Source: an uncultured Porphyromonadaceae bacterium (GTDB taxonomy: Bacteria; Bacteroidota; Bacteroidia; Bacteroidales; Muribaculaceae). Taken from it: a DNA stretch of 64,000 nucleotides. The stretch covers positions 61,507 to 125,506 of the forward strand of contig CALEUL010000027.1 of assembly GCA_937921035.1 (NCBI GenBank), given 5' to 3'. The number at the start of each line of letters is the position of its first letter. Within the stretch, counting starts at the first letter, position 1. The position numbers were made by a program, and so were the translations under genes. Below are positions 17,469 to 25,368 of this stretch, piece after piece. A model generated the notes under the pieces. It was not told where the DNA came from, made no database searches, and saw only the letters and a program-made list of their open reading frames with translations.

Positions 17469-18416
17469 ATGAAAAAAGCAGCACCAATAGTTTATCTCTT
17501 ACTTATTGCCGCAATCATTTTCCCATTTGCAGAGCTGGGTCTCCCCCAGATATCGGCACCCGCAGCACTTCTGTTAGGTCTTATTTTCGCATTCATTTTT
17601 CCGAATCCTTATCCCAAATTCAACAAAAAAACATCCAAGTACCTGCTTCAGGTAGCCGTTGTGTGCCTGGGGTTCAACATGAACCTTCAGGAATCACTTA
17701 AATCGGGCAGCGAGGGCATGCTCTTTACGGTGGTATCTGTAATCGGAGTTATGTTCCTTGGAGTACTGTTAGGCTACTGGATGCACATCAACCGCAAGAC
17801 AGCCTATCTTATTTCATCCGGCACAGCCATATGCGGCGGCAGCGCCATAGCCGCTGTAGGTCCGGTTCTGAAGGCCAACGAAAACGAGATGGCAGTATCG
17901 CTTGGCGTAATCTTCATCCTCAACTCCATAGCGCTTTTCATCTTCCCACCGCTCGGGCATCTTTTTGACATGACCCAGCAGCAATTCGGCACCTGGGCTG
18001 CGATTGCCATCCACGACACGTCGTCGGTAGTAGGCGCCGGAGAAATCTACGGCACGGAAGCGATGAAAATCGCCACGCTAATCAAGCTAACCCGCGCCTT
18101 GTGGATTATTCCGCTGGCAATAGCCACAATGTTCATATTCCGCGACAAGACATCGAAAATCACCATACCCTGGTTCATCTTCCTTTTCGTGCTTGCAATG
18201 GTTATCAATACCTACGTGACACTTCCGACTGTGATTGTTGACGTAATGGTATGGATCGCACGCCGCGGCATGGTACTGACCCTCTTCCTTATCGGAGCAT
18301 CCCTGTCGCTGAAATCCATCAAGGCAGTAGGAGTAAAACCGCTTCTACAGGCCGTGATACTCTGGATTGTCATCAGCATAAGTTCTCTTGCCGTTGTAAT
18401 GAACACTATAGAATAA
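17469..18416 (+). CDS. YeiH-family putative sulfate exporter
   Basis: A 315-residue integral membrane protein with about nine to ten spans. Family marks: SKYLLQVAVVCLGFNMNL, SSGTAICGGSAIAAVGPV (about 117-134, the conserved re-entrant motif), IAIHDTSSVVGAG (about 176-188) and KLTRALWIIPLA. This is the YeiH/UPF0324 family (Pfam Cons_hypoth698), for which sulfate or sulfonate-related anion export has been proposed; transport is not proven in this group. Fourteen bases after aroE and 5 before the ComEC start, so it is probably in the same run. Confidence 0.88.
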   Translation: MKKAAPIVYLLLIAAIIFPFAELGLPQISAPAALLLGLIFAFIFPNPYPKFNKKTSKYLLQVAVVCLGFNMNLQESLKSGSEGMLFTVVSVIGVMFLGVLLGYWMHINRKTAYLISSGTAICGGSAIAAVGPVLKANENEMAVSLGVIFILNSIALFIFPPLGHLFDMTQQQFGTWAAIAIHDTSSVVGAGEIYGTEAMKIATLIKLTRALWIIPLAIATMFIFRDKTSKITIPWFIFLFVLAMVINTYVTLPTVIVDVMVWIARRGMVLTLFLIGASLSLKSIKAVGVKPLLQAVILWIVISISSLAVVMNTIE

Positions 18417-18421
18417 CGAAA

Positions 18422-20383
18422 ATGCGCGATGCGTGGGACACAATGCCCGCATTGCCGCTGGCGGCAGGTTCGCTTGCGGCAGCGATAGCTCCCGGCGCAC
18501 GCTCGACATTCGAATACATCATGCTGGCTGCCGTTGCGGCGGCCGGCATATTTTTTGTGTGGTGTCGCCCACGATCCGTTCTTCCATTCGCTTTCGGATT
18601 CGCCGTTACGCTCTTTTCATATATTCTTACCGCACCGCGGCCTATTCCCGAGGGGCATCTTTTCAAGGAGGCCGACTATGTGTTCTATATAGATGACGTA
18701 CGGGACTCCGGCGACACCCAGCTATGCGACGCCACGGCGCGCTACCGCAACGGCAGCGAATGCGAAAACTACCGTTGCCGCCTGCTTATTATCGACATGT
18801 CCTCATTCCTCCGACAGGGCGATATTGTGCGCGTGAAAGCAGAACCCGCACCGGCCGACCAGTTCAGCAGTGTGCCGTACATGGAAATGACCTCGATGCA
18901 GATGCGCGCCGACGGCATAACGGCGTTCGCGGCAGTCAATTCCGAAGAAATATCGGTAATCGGGCATAATGACAATCTGTACAACCGCATGACAGACGTC
19001 CGCGAGGATATCGCCTACCGGGTGCTTGAGACCCCGCTCCCGACCGAGGTTACGGAAACACTTGTAACAGCCACCTTGGGAGCGCGTTGGGTTCCCGACG
19101 ACATAAAAGAAAGTTTCCGTGCCACGGGCCTGTCGCATCTGCTGTGCATCAGCGGCTTCCATGTAGGCATAATCGCGTGGCTGATAGGCTTTATACTGTT
19201 TCCCATGCGAATATGGAGCCATGCAGGGCGCATTCGCTATCCGATTACGATAGTGTTTCTGTGGGGCTATGCCGCCCTCGTAGGATTCACACCGTCGGTT
19301 ACCCGGGCAGCACTCATGATAACGATTTTTCTGCTTTCCCGTTGGATTGAGCGCGACAGTTCGCCGTACAACTCGCTTGCCGTAGCAGTGGCTCTTATGC
19401 TGTTTATCCAGCCACGGTGGATATACTCGGCCGGGTTCCAGCTATCGGTATGCGCAGTGGCCGGGTTACTCCTATTCGAAAACCGCATCAACATTATCAA
19501 GTTCAAAAATCGGAAAGTATACTTTCTTGTGAATCTATTCGCCGTACCCGTGGCCGCCCTGCTCGGCACCGCCCCAGTGCTTCTGGCCTGGTTTCACCGG
19601 CTTCCGCTCGCCGCAATTCCTCTCAATGCAACAGCCGCACTTCTTTTTCCCCTGTTTCTCGTAAGCGGTATCGCGGCATATTTCCTGAGTATAACCGGCT
19701 TATATCCCGAATGGGTCGGCAAAATTCTACAGGGCATACTTGATATCATAAAAAATCTATGCGACCTGGCCGCAGATGCGCAATCGGGTACCCTATCGCA
19801 AATATACCTTACCGATACTTCGCTTGTTGCGCTGATTCTCGGCATAACAGCGCTGGCAATCCTTCTGCACAGCCGGAGCCGACGCATACAATGGTGCGCG
19901 GCTGCCGGTACAGCTGCGATGCTGACGGTTGCCATCTACGCAGGACAAAAGGGGGTAGGCGACAGTCTGCTTGTGTGCGGCAACAACAGGCACACGCAGG
20001 TATGCGTAGTACGCGACGGCAAAGGGTATGTTGAAACTACCGCCGTCAAACCCCGGCCGATAATACGTGTAGACAACTACTTCGACGGGCACGGAGTAGA
20101 CCCGGACAGCGTATCGGTGAATGGAGCCAACACACGAGACAAGGGCTACGTTCTGGCCGTGCGCGAGAGCGACCCTTCGAGACTGCCGCGAGCGCAGTAT
20201 CTGATAGTAGACAAGCGCTACAATGGCGATGCAGAGGCAATCATAGACGCCGTTCAGCCTGCGGAGATAATTCTTGGAGCCAATATCACAGCCGAACGAG
20301 CCTTAGAAATCAGACGCGCCGCCGCAATAAAGAAAATCGCCGTCCATTCCATCCGCCACAGCGCTTTCCACGCCGTACTATAA
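18422..20383 (+). CDS. comEC: ComEC/Rec2-family DNA-uptake channel protein
   Basis: A 653-residue membrane protein. The open frame begins earlier, inside the exporter gene, but the ATG at 18422 (MRDAWDTMPALPL) begins the first membrane segment. A DUF4131-like N-terminal part with an OB-like extracellular domain (about 60-190) is followed by the polytopic Competence domain (about 215-490), recognisable by LLCISGFHVGIIAWLIG and FTPSVTRAALM. The C-terminal 130 residues lack the metallo-beta-lactamase HxHxDH motif found in Gram-positive ComEC, as is common in Bacteroidales. The family carries single-stranded DNA across the inner membrane in transformation. The gene converges with folK, with 4 bases between stops. 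Confidence 0.88.
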   Translation: MRDAWDTMPALPLAAGSLAAAIAPGARSTFEYIMLAAVAAAGIFFVWCRPRSVLPFAFGFAVTLFSYILTAPRPIPEGHLFKEADYVFYIDDVRDSGDTQLCDATARYRNGSECENYRCRLLIIDMSSFLRQGDIVRVKAEPAPADQFSSVPYMEMTSMQMRADGITAFAAVNSEEISVIGHNDNLYNRMTDVREDIAYRVLETPLPTEVTETLVTATLGARWVPDDIKESFRATGLSHLLCISGFHVGIIAWLIGFILFPMRIWSHAGRIRYPITIVFLWGYAALVGFTPSVTRAALMITIFLLSRWIERDSSPYNSLAVAVALMLFIQPRWIYSAGFQLSVCAVAGLLLFENRINIIKFKNRKVYFLVNLFAVPVAALLGTAPVLLAWFHRLPLAAIPLNATAALLFPLFLVSGIAAYFLSITGLYPEWVGKILQGILDIIKNLCDLAADAQSGTLSQIYLTDTSLVALILGITALAILLHSRSRRIQWCAAAGTAAMLTVAIYAGQKGVGDSLLVCGNNRHTQVCVVRDGKGYVETTAVKPRPIIRVDNYFDGHGVDPDSVSVNGANTRDKGYVLAVRESDPSRLPRAQYLIVDKRYNGDAEAIIDAVQPAEIILGANITAERALEIRRAAAIKKIAVHSIRHSAFHAVL

Positions 20384-20387
20384 AATG

Positions 20388-20750
20388 CTACAGTTTTTTC
20401 AAGCCGGCGATAAAATAGGCAGAAGCGGCGTCTCGCGCCCTCATTACCTCGCCGTTCCAGAGCACGATATCGATGTCTATGCTCACCAACGGGGCATGCG
20501 CATGTACGGCGCGGAGGTCTGTCTCGAACGCCTTGGAGCTTTTGTGAAGCGCGTCATAATCGAGATCGGAGCGAAGAACCAAGACCTCGTTCAGGTAATC
20601 GCTATCGGAAGCGACAAACTCGGCCGCCGAGCTGTACACCCCACTCTTCGCCACGACCGTCCCTATTGTCGAGAGAAACGTCTCCGCCGCATCTATCAGC
20701 GAGGAAGAACACGGGGCATTGCCTCCAAGGCATATCACGGCATCATTCAT
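20388..20750 (-). CDS. folK: Short HPPK-like protein (FolK family)
   Basis: A 120-residue protein resembling 6-hydroxymethyl-7,8-dihydropterin pyrophosphokinase of folate synthesis: ICLGGNAP at the N-terminus (usually LGSN), YLNEVLVL in the middle, and the Mg-binding SIDIDIVLW (IDLDI in canonical enzymes). It is shorter than the usual 130-165 residues: the basic catalytic loop before the aspartates is reduced (LRAVHAHAPLV) and the GPR segment is absent, as is most of the C-terminal third. It may be a minimal or inactive variant. Its start overlaps the end of tex by 8 bases; last gene of a four-gene operon. Confidence 0.75.
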   Translation of the reverse strand: MNDAVICLGGNAPCSSSLIDAAETFLSTIGTVVAKSGVYSSAAEFVASDSDYLNEVLVLRSDLDYDALHKSSKAFETDLRAVHAHAPLVSIDIDIVLWNGEVMRARDAASAYFIAGLKKL

Positions 20751-22878
20751 GGCGCAGACTAAGACTAATTCTGTGGCGTTCGGAGTCGACCGCGAGAACC
20801 CTTGCCGTTACGCGCTGCCCTAACTTCAGAACCTCTCCCACAGAAGCGACCCTGCGGTCGGCCAGCTGCGAGATATGAATCAACCCTTTTTCCTTTATAC
20901 CCAAATCCACGAAAGCCCCGAACGCAGTGATGTTGCACACCGTACCGTCCAGCATCATACCCTCTGCAATCTGCGAGAAATCCTCCACCGAAGCCTCGAA
21001 AGGTTTCTGTTCGCTGTCGGTTCGAGGGTCTCGCCCAGGTTTTCGCAATTCGGCAATTATATCCCGTATCGTTTCCTCGCCACCCAAACCTTGCTCGGCA
21101 AGTTTGCGTGCGTCGAGAGCATCCAGCACGGCGATATTTCCCGGCATATCGGCAATCGGGACCTTTACAAAACGTGCGATCCCCGAAACCACGCCATAGC
21201 TTTCGGGATGTATACCGGTGTTGTCCAGCGGATTGGAGCCAGGGACACGCAGGAATCCGGCGCATAGTTCGAATGCTTTGTCGCCCAGCCGAGGCACCTT
21301 GCGCAACTGGGCACGCGATTCAAAAGCTCCGTTTTCCGCACGATACTTCACAATGTTGGCGGCAAGCTGCGGACCAATGCCGCTTACATAGCTGAGCAGG
21401 CGTTCGGAAGCCGTGTTCACGTTAACACCAACCGCATTAACGCAGCTCATAACTGTATAGTCGAGAGCGTCCTTCAGTTTTGCCTGGTCCACATCGTGCT
21501 GATACTGCCCCACCCCGATGGATTTAGGCTCGATTTTCACAAGTTCGGCCAAAGGGTCGATTAGTCGACGACCGATTGAAACAGCACCACGGACTGTAAC
21601 GTCCTTCTCCGGGAACTCTTTCCGGGCAATATCCGAGGCGGAGTATACTGAAGCTCCGTCTTCGCTGACGACATAGACATTTTTGGCATCGAACAGTCCG
21701 CATCCGAGTATGAACTGCCGCGTCTCGCGCGAGGCTGTACCGTTGCCTATCGCCACCGCCTCGGGCTTATACAGAGCATTCATCGATTTCAGCATTGCCG
21801 TAGCCCCGGCAATGTCGTTCTTAGGCGCCGTAGGGTAAATCACACTGTCGGCAAGCAGACATCCCTGCTCGTCAAGATAAACAATCTTGCAACCAGTACG
21901 GTATGCGGGGTCAATGGCAAGCACCCGCCGGTGCTGTAGCGGTGGCGCAAGCAGCAACTGGCGCAGATTGTCGGCGAAAATATCTATTGCCACACGGTCG
22001 GCGTCTTCTTTCAGTTCGGCGGAAATATCGGTCTCGGCCGACGGCAGCAGGAGGCGTTTGAAAGCGTCGCCGACAGCATCGCCTATTATTCCGGCACAGT
22101 CCCGGCCAGCGTTTCGCGGCATAAAGCAGTCTACCAGCTCGTCGGCCACACGGCCGCTGTCGGGAAGCACATACTTCACTTTCAGCAACCCCTCGTTTTC
22201 GGCCCTGCGAATCGCAAGATACTGATGAGAGTTGCACCGACGAACAGGAACAGCGAAATCGGCGTAATCCTTATACGGCGAAGCGGCAAGATCAGCCTCC
22301 TTTCCTTTTACGACAGCGCATCGAATCTCGGCGGTGCGACGCAGTGCCTTACGCGTAATATTGCGCAGACGTGTGCTTTCGGACGCCCATTCGGCAATAA
22401 TGTCCATCGCTCCGGCAATAGCCTCATCGGCATCCGCGACATCCTTGTTCACAAACCGCTGCGCCGAGGCATGACAGTCGGATGTGCGAGCTGCCATAAT
22501 AATCTTAGCAAGGGGTTCCAGCCCTTTCTCACGGGCCACAGTGGCTCGTGTCCGGCGTTTTGGTTTATATGGAGCATATATATCCTCCACCAGGGTGAGA
22601 CTGTCGGCACCGTCAAGACGGCCTTCGAGCTCTGGTGTAAGCGCACCGGCATCGGCAATGGCCTGACGCACAAAATCCTTGCGCAGCTCAAGCTGCCTCA
22701 CAGCCGCGAGCGCAGATTCGACGGCACGCACGGCCATCTCGTCCATCGAGCCGGTGCGTTCCTTTCGATACCTGCTGATAAATGGCACCGTAGCGCCCTG
22801 GTCGAGCAGCTCCACCACGGCAGCGACACCGCGCAGCGGCAGGCCCGTCCTGCAGGCTACAGCTTCTGTTGTATTCAT
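20743..22878 (-). CDS. tex: RNA-binding transcription accessory protein Tex
   Basis: A 711-residue Tex-family protein. Order: helical Tex_N region (ISRYRKERTGSMDEM about residues 36-50), the YqgF/RuvC-like domain (LAIDPAYRTGCKIVYLDEQG about 325-345), helix-hairpin-helix DNA-binding segments (SYVSGIGPQLAANIVKYR about 490-507), and a C-terminal S1 domain (about 630-705, ending RISLSLRHE). Tex acts in transcription and RNA metabolism through nucleic-acid binding. The ORF extends upstream, but MNTTEAVACRTGLP at 22878 fits family N-termini. It overlaps folK by 8 bases and follows the phosphoesterase gene by 8 bases. Confidence 0.93.
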   Translation of the reverse strand: MNTTEAVACRTGLPLRGVAAVVELLDQGATVPFISRYRKERTGSMDEMAVRAVESALAAVRQLELRKDFVRQAIADAGALTPELEGRLDGADSLTLVEDIYAPYKPKRRTRATVAREKGLEPLAKIIMAARTSDCHASAQRFVNKDVADADEAIAGAMDIIAEWASESTRLRNITRKALRRTAEIRCAVVKGKEADLAASPYKDYADFAVPVRRCNSHQYLAIRRAENEGLLKVKYVLPDSGRVADELVDCFMPRNAGRDCAGIIGDAVGDAFKRLLLPSAETDISAELKEDADRVAIDIFADNLRQLLLAPPLQHRRVLAIDPAYRTGCKIVYLDEQGCLLADSVIYPTAPKNDIAGATAMLKSMNALYKPEAVAIGNGTASRETRQFILGCGLFDAKNVYVVSEDGASVYSASDIARKEFPEKDVTVRGAVSIGRRLIDPLAELVKIEPKSIGVGQYQHDVDQAKLKDALDYTVMSCVNAVGVNVNTASERLLSYVSGIGPQLAANIVKYRAENGAFESRAQLRKVPRLGDKAFELCAGFLRVPGSNPLDNTGIHPESYGVVSGIARFVKVPIADMPGNIAVLDALDARKLAEQGLGGEETIRDIIAELRKPGRDPRTDSEQKPFEASVEDFSQIAEGMMLDGTVCNITAFGAFVDLGIKEKGLIHISQLADRRVASVGEVLKLGQRVTARVLAVDSERHRISLSLRHE

Positions 22879-22886
22879 CGAAATGA

Positions 22887-24074
22887 TTATTGCTTTTTGC
22901 GTAAGGTAAAAAGAGTCAGTTCCGGCGTAGCACCGATACGGGCCGGGAAGCCGACCTCGCCAAGACCGATATTGACATAGAGATGATGTGCGCTGTCGGC
23001 ATCGGCATACATACCGCCCCAAGTGCGGTAACGGAAAGCCGCCGGAGAAACGCCCAGCAGCTCTATCTGCATGGCATGCGTATGTCCGGAAAGGGTAAGC
23101 GGGATGTTCTTGTCCGGAGCATCCTTAATATCATCCACCCAATGGGCGGGATTGTGCGACATAAGTATCTTGAACGAAGAATCGTCGAGCGCCGGATAAG
23201 CCTTGTCCAAATCGCCGTAAACGGGGAAAGGCGGGTCTCCGATGTTCTCTACGCCGATAATGACAATAGAGTCGAGACCGCATCGCAGTTTCACCGACCG
23301 GTTGTTCAGGAGGTGCCATCCCATGCGTTTCTGCAGCTCGGCGAGATGTGAACGGTCGGCATTTTTAGCCGAGTCAGAGGGCCAGTTATAGTAATCGCCG
23401 TAATCGTGATTGCCAAGCACCGAGAAGACACCGTATGGCGCATTTATGCCTTTCAGGACGTCCACAAACGGCTCCAGTTCGGAGCTTCGCCGATTCACAA
23501 TATCGCCTGTAAACAGCACCACGTCGGGCCTGATGCTGTTGATTCGCTCCACGACATCATGAAGATATGATGTATCGTTGCCAAATGTGCCTGTATGTAT
23601 ATCAGAAACCTGCAACACCCTGAAACCGTCGAAGCCCTGCGGCAGGGAATTGTGCGCGAACACCACTTCCTCCACGTCGATATTGAAGCGGTTAACAGTA
23701 CCCCACCACATTAGCACAAACACTAAAACGCCGACACAAGCACCAGCGGTGCCTACCGCCTTAATACGACTTCGCCTGAACAGGCATGGAATCTTGCCTA
23801 TCAAGTCGAAAATAACGAAAATATATTTGCCCATATATATCGACATATAGGCAAAGAGGCTCCACATGAGCACACTAAGGCCGCTATCGGCGCCGCCTCG
23901 TTTCGGAGCAGCGATGACAATAACAAAGGCAACCGCAAGGGCAATTGAGGTGCAGAGCGCAATGCGGTACCACACCTTGTTTTTTGCGCGCTGACGCACG
24001 GCACGGCAAATGTACCAGTCTACCAGCACATTGAGCACAAGGAGTGGCAGCACGAGTATCAAGGGCAATCTCAT
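22887..24074 (-). CDS. Membrane-anchored metallophosphoesterase
   Basis: A 395-residue protein with four N-terminal membrane spans (about residues 3-20, 38-57, 66-92 and 107-125) and a calcineurin-like phosphoesterase domain (about 150-390). The metal-binding motifs are intact: QVSDIHTGTF (about 155), LFTGDIVN, VLGNHDYGD, LMSHNPAH and LSGHTHAMQ. This layout matches the YkuE/YaeI-like branch; substrates for such enzymes include UDP-diacylglucosamine or phospholipids, but this cannot be told from sequence. It sits 13 bases after an acyltransferase gene, so a lipid-related role is plausible. Confidence 0.88.
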   Translation of the reverse strand: MRLPLILVLPLLVLNVLVDWYICRAVRQRAKNKVWYRIALCTSIALAVAFVIVIAAPKRGGADSGLSVLMWSLFAYMSIYMGKYIFVIFDLIGKIPCLFRRSRIKAVGTAGACVGVLVFVLMWWGTVNRFNIDVEEVVFAHNSLPQGFDGFRVLQVSDIHTGTFGNDTSYLHDVVERINSIRPDVVLFTGDIVNRRSSELEPFVDVLKGINAPYGVFSVLGNHDYGDYYNWPSDSAKNADRSHLAELQKRMGWHLLNNRSVKLRCGLDSIVIIGVENIGDPPFPVYGDLDKAYPALDDSSFKILMSHNPAHWVDDIKDAPDKNIPLTLSGHTHAMQIELLGVSPAAFRYRTWGGMYADADSAHHLYVNIGLGEVGFPARIGATPELTLFTLRKKQ

Positions 24075-24087
24075 GACACCGAGTGTA

Positions 24088-25281
24088 TTATAAAGCGTTT
24101 CCGCAAGTCAGGGCAGTTTTCTGGTTCTGCAACGGATTAGCGTACATAACGAGCATTGTCTCACGCATAAAAGCGCGCTCGTCGGGCGTAACATCGGTGA
24201 GCTCAACCTTGTCGAGCTGTTTGTCGAGGTATTCGTTGAAAGCCTTGAGATCGTCTTCGGTATATCCGGAACCAAGATGCGAAGTTCCGAACACCTCATC
24301 GTATGCGATATAATTGCACGGGTAAATCCGATAACCGCAGTGTATTGACCTGTCGAGCACCGCACATACCTTTGGAGCGACTTCGGCCCGCGATTCGTCG
24401 CGCAGGGGCTCCAGAGAAGTGTTAATGCAAGCACCGAGGTGGAAATGCACTCGACCTTTCTGGCGCAAGAGCCCTGTTTCCATGCTGAAAAGGTCGTCGC
24501 GCTTTGTTTTCTTGTAAGCCGGATCACGGCGTCGGCGCAGGAACTCGGTAGCCTTCAGATAGTCGTTGGGGTCGTACTCGTAGGAAATAGCGACCGGCAT
24601 GATATTCAGCTCCATCAGATTGTCGATGAAGTTCTCGGACTTGCCACCGAGAGAAAGCATCTTCACGACGCTCTCCTGAGTTCGGTCGTTTGAATCTTTA
24701 GCCCTGCCTTCGCGCTGCGCAATCCAAATGGATTCCTTCTGATCGAGCACGGCATGATGGATATACTGCGACAGGTGAGTTGCCGCGTCGAGCGCCTCGC
24801 GCACCTTTACGTCTCTTTTTACAATGAAACTGCGATTCAGCTTCACAAGATCGGTAATCCAGTCGTAAATAAGCAGATTATTACCAATCGCCACCTGAGT
24901 AAGAGGCATTTTTGCCCGAATGAAGCAAAGATTGAGGAAAGAAGCATCCAATACAATATCCCGGTGGTTTGTAACGAAGACGTGCGGCCCCGAAATATAG
25001 TTTTCAGCGCCGTCCATCGACACACCGTGTGTCGTTGCCGCGGCCAGCATCTCCAGGAACGGACCCATCACCTTTATCTGGAAATCGTTCTGAGTCTCAA
25101 CGGTCAGGAGATTCTTGACAAAAGCCTCGTAGTCTACGTCGGGCATCACATAACGCACAGCATGCTCGAAACCGGGTTCGCGCACCAGGACTGCTATTTT
25201 TTCCTTGAACAAATGGTCATCATAAGGACGTATGTCAGCAAATTGGTCGTGCTCCATATCGTATTTTGTTGTACGTGTCAT
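24088..25281 (-). CDS. PlsC-like glycerophosphate acyltransferase
   Basis: A 397-residue protein with an acyltransferase domain recognisable from VFVTNHRDIVLDASFL (about residues 101-116) and IWIAQREGRAKDS (about 190-202, the third acyltransferase block, substrate phosphate binding). The expected NHx4D motif has five residues between His and the second Asp; the Asp two after the His may serve instead. It has no clear membrane span. Likely role: acyl transfer to a lysophospholipid or glycerol phosphate. First gene of the operon with the phosphoesterase, tex and folK; promoter at 25323-25353. Confidence 0.82.
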   Translation of the reverse strand: MTRTTKYDMEHDQFADIRPYDDHLFKEKIAVLVREPGFEHAVRYVMPDVDYEAFVKNLLTVETQNDFQIKVMGPFLEMLAAATTHGVSMDGAENYISGPHVFVTNHRDIVLDASFLNLCFIRAKMPLTQVAIGNNLLIYDWITDLVKLNRSFIVKRDVKVREALDAATHLSQYIHHAVLDQKESIWIAQREGRAKDSNDRTQESVVKMLSLGGKSENFIDNLMELNIMPVAISYEYDPNDYLKATEFLRRRRDPAYKKTKRDDLFSMETGLLRQKGRVHFHLGACINTSLEPLRDESRAEVAPKVCAVLDRSIHCGYRIYPCNYIAYDEVFGTSHLGSGYTEDDLKAFNEYLDKQLDKVELTDVTPDERAFMRETMLVMYANPLQNQKTALTCGNAL

Positions 25282-25322
25282 TATGTTAATAATTGAGCGG
25301 AAACCGCTTTTTTATTCATATG

Positions 25323-25353
25323 CAAATATACTGAGTTCTCATTAAAAGTCAAA
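25323..25353 (-). promoter_or_regulatory. Promoter for the acyltransferase-tex-folK operon
   Basis: On the minus strand TTTG (25353-25350), 19-base spacer, TATATTTG (25330-25323). The leader to the acyltransferase ATG at 25281 is about 40 bases and contains a 5-bp hairpin (25297-25309, AGCGG/CCGCT on the upper strand) and a 12-codon frame starting at 25320 whose TAA stop overlaps the acyltransferase ATG. Confidence 0.65.
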
Positions 25354-25368
25354 CAAAAGGTAATCCTT

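Noticed and set aside
18251..18421. N-terminal extension of ComEC
   Set aside because: It lies antisense-like inside the exporter gene in another frame and is not hydrophobic; ATG at 18422 starts the first span.
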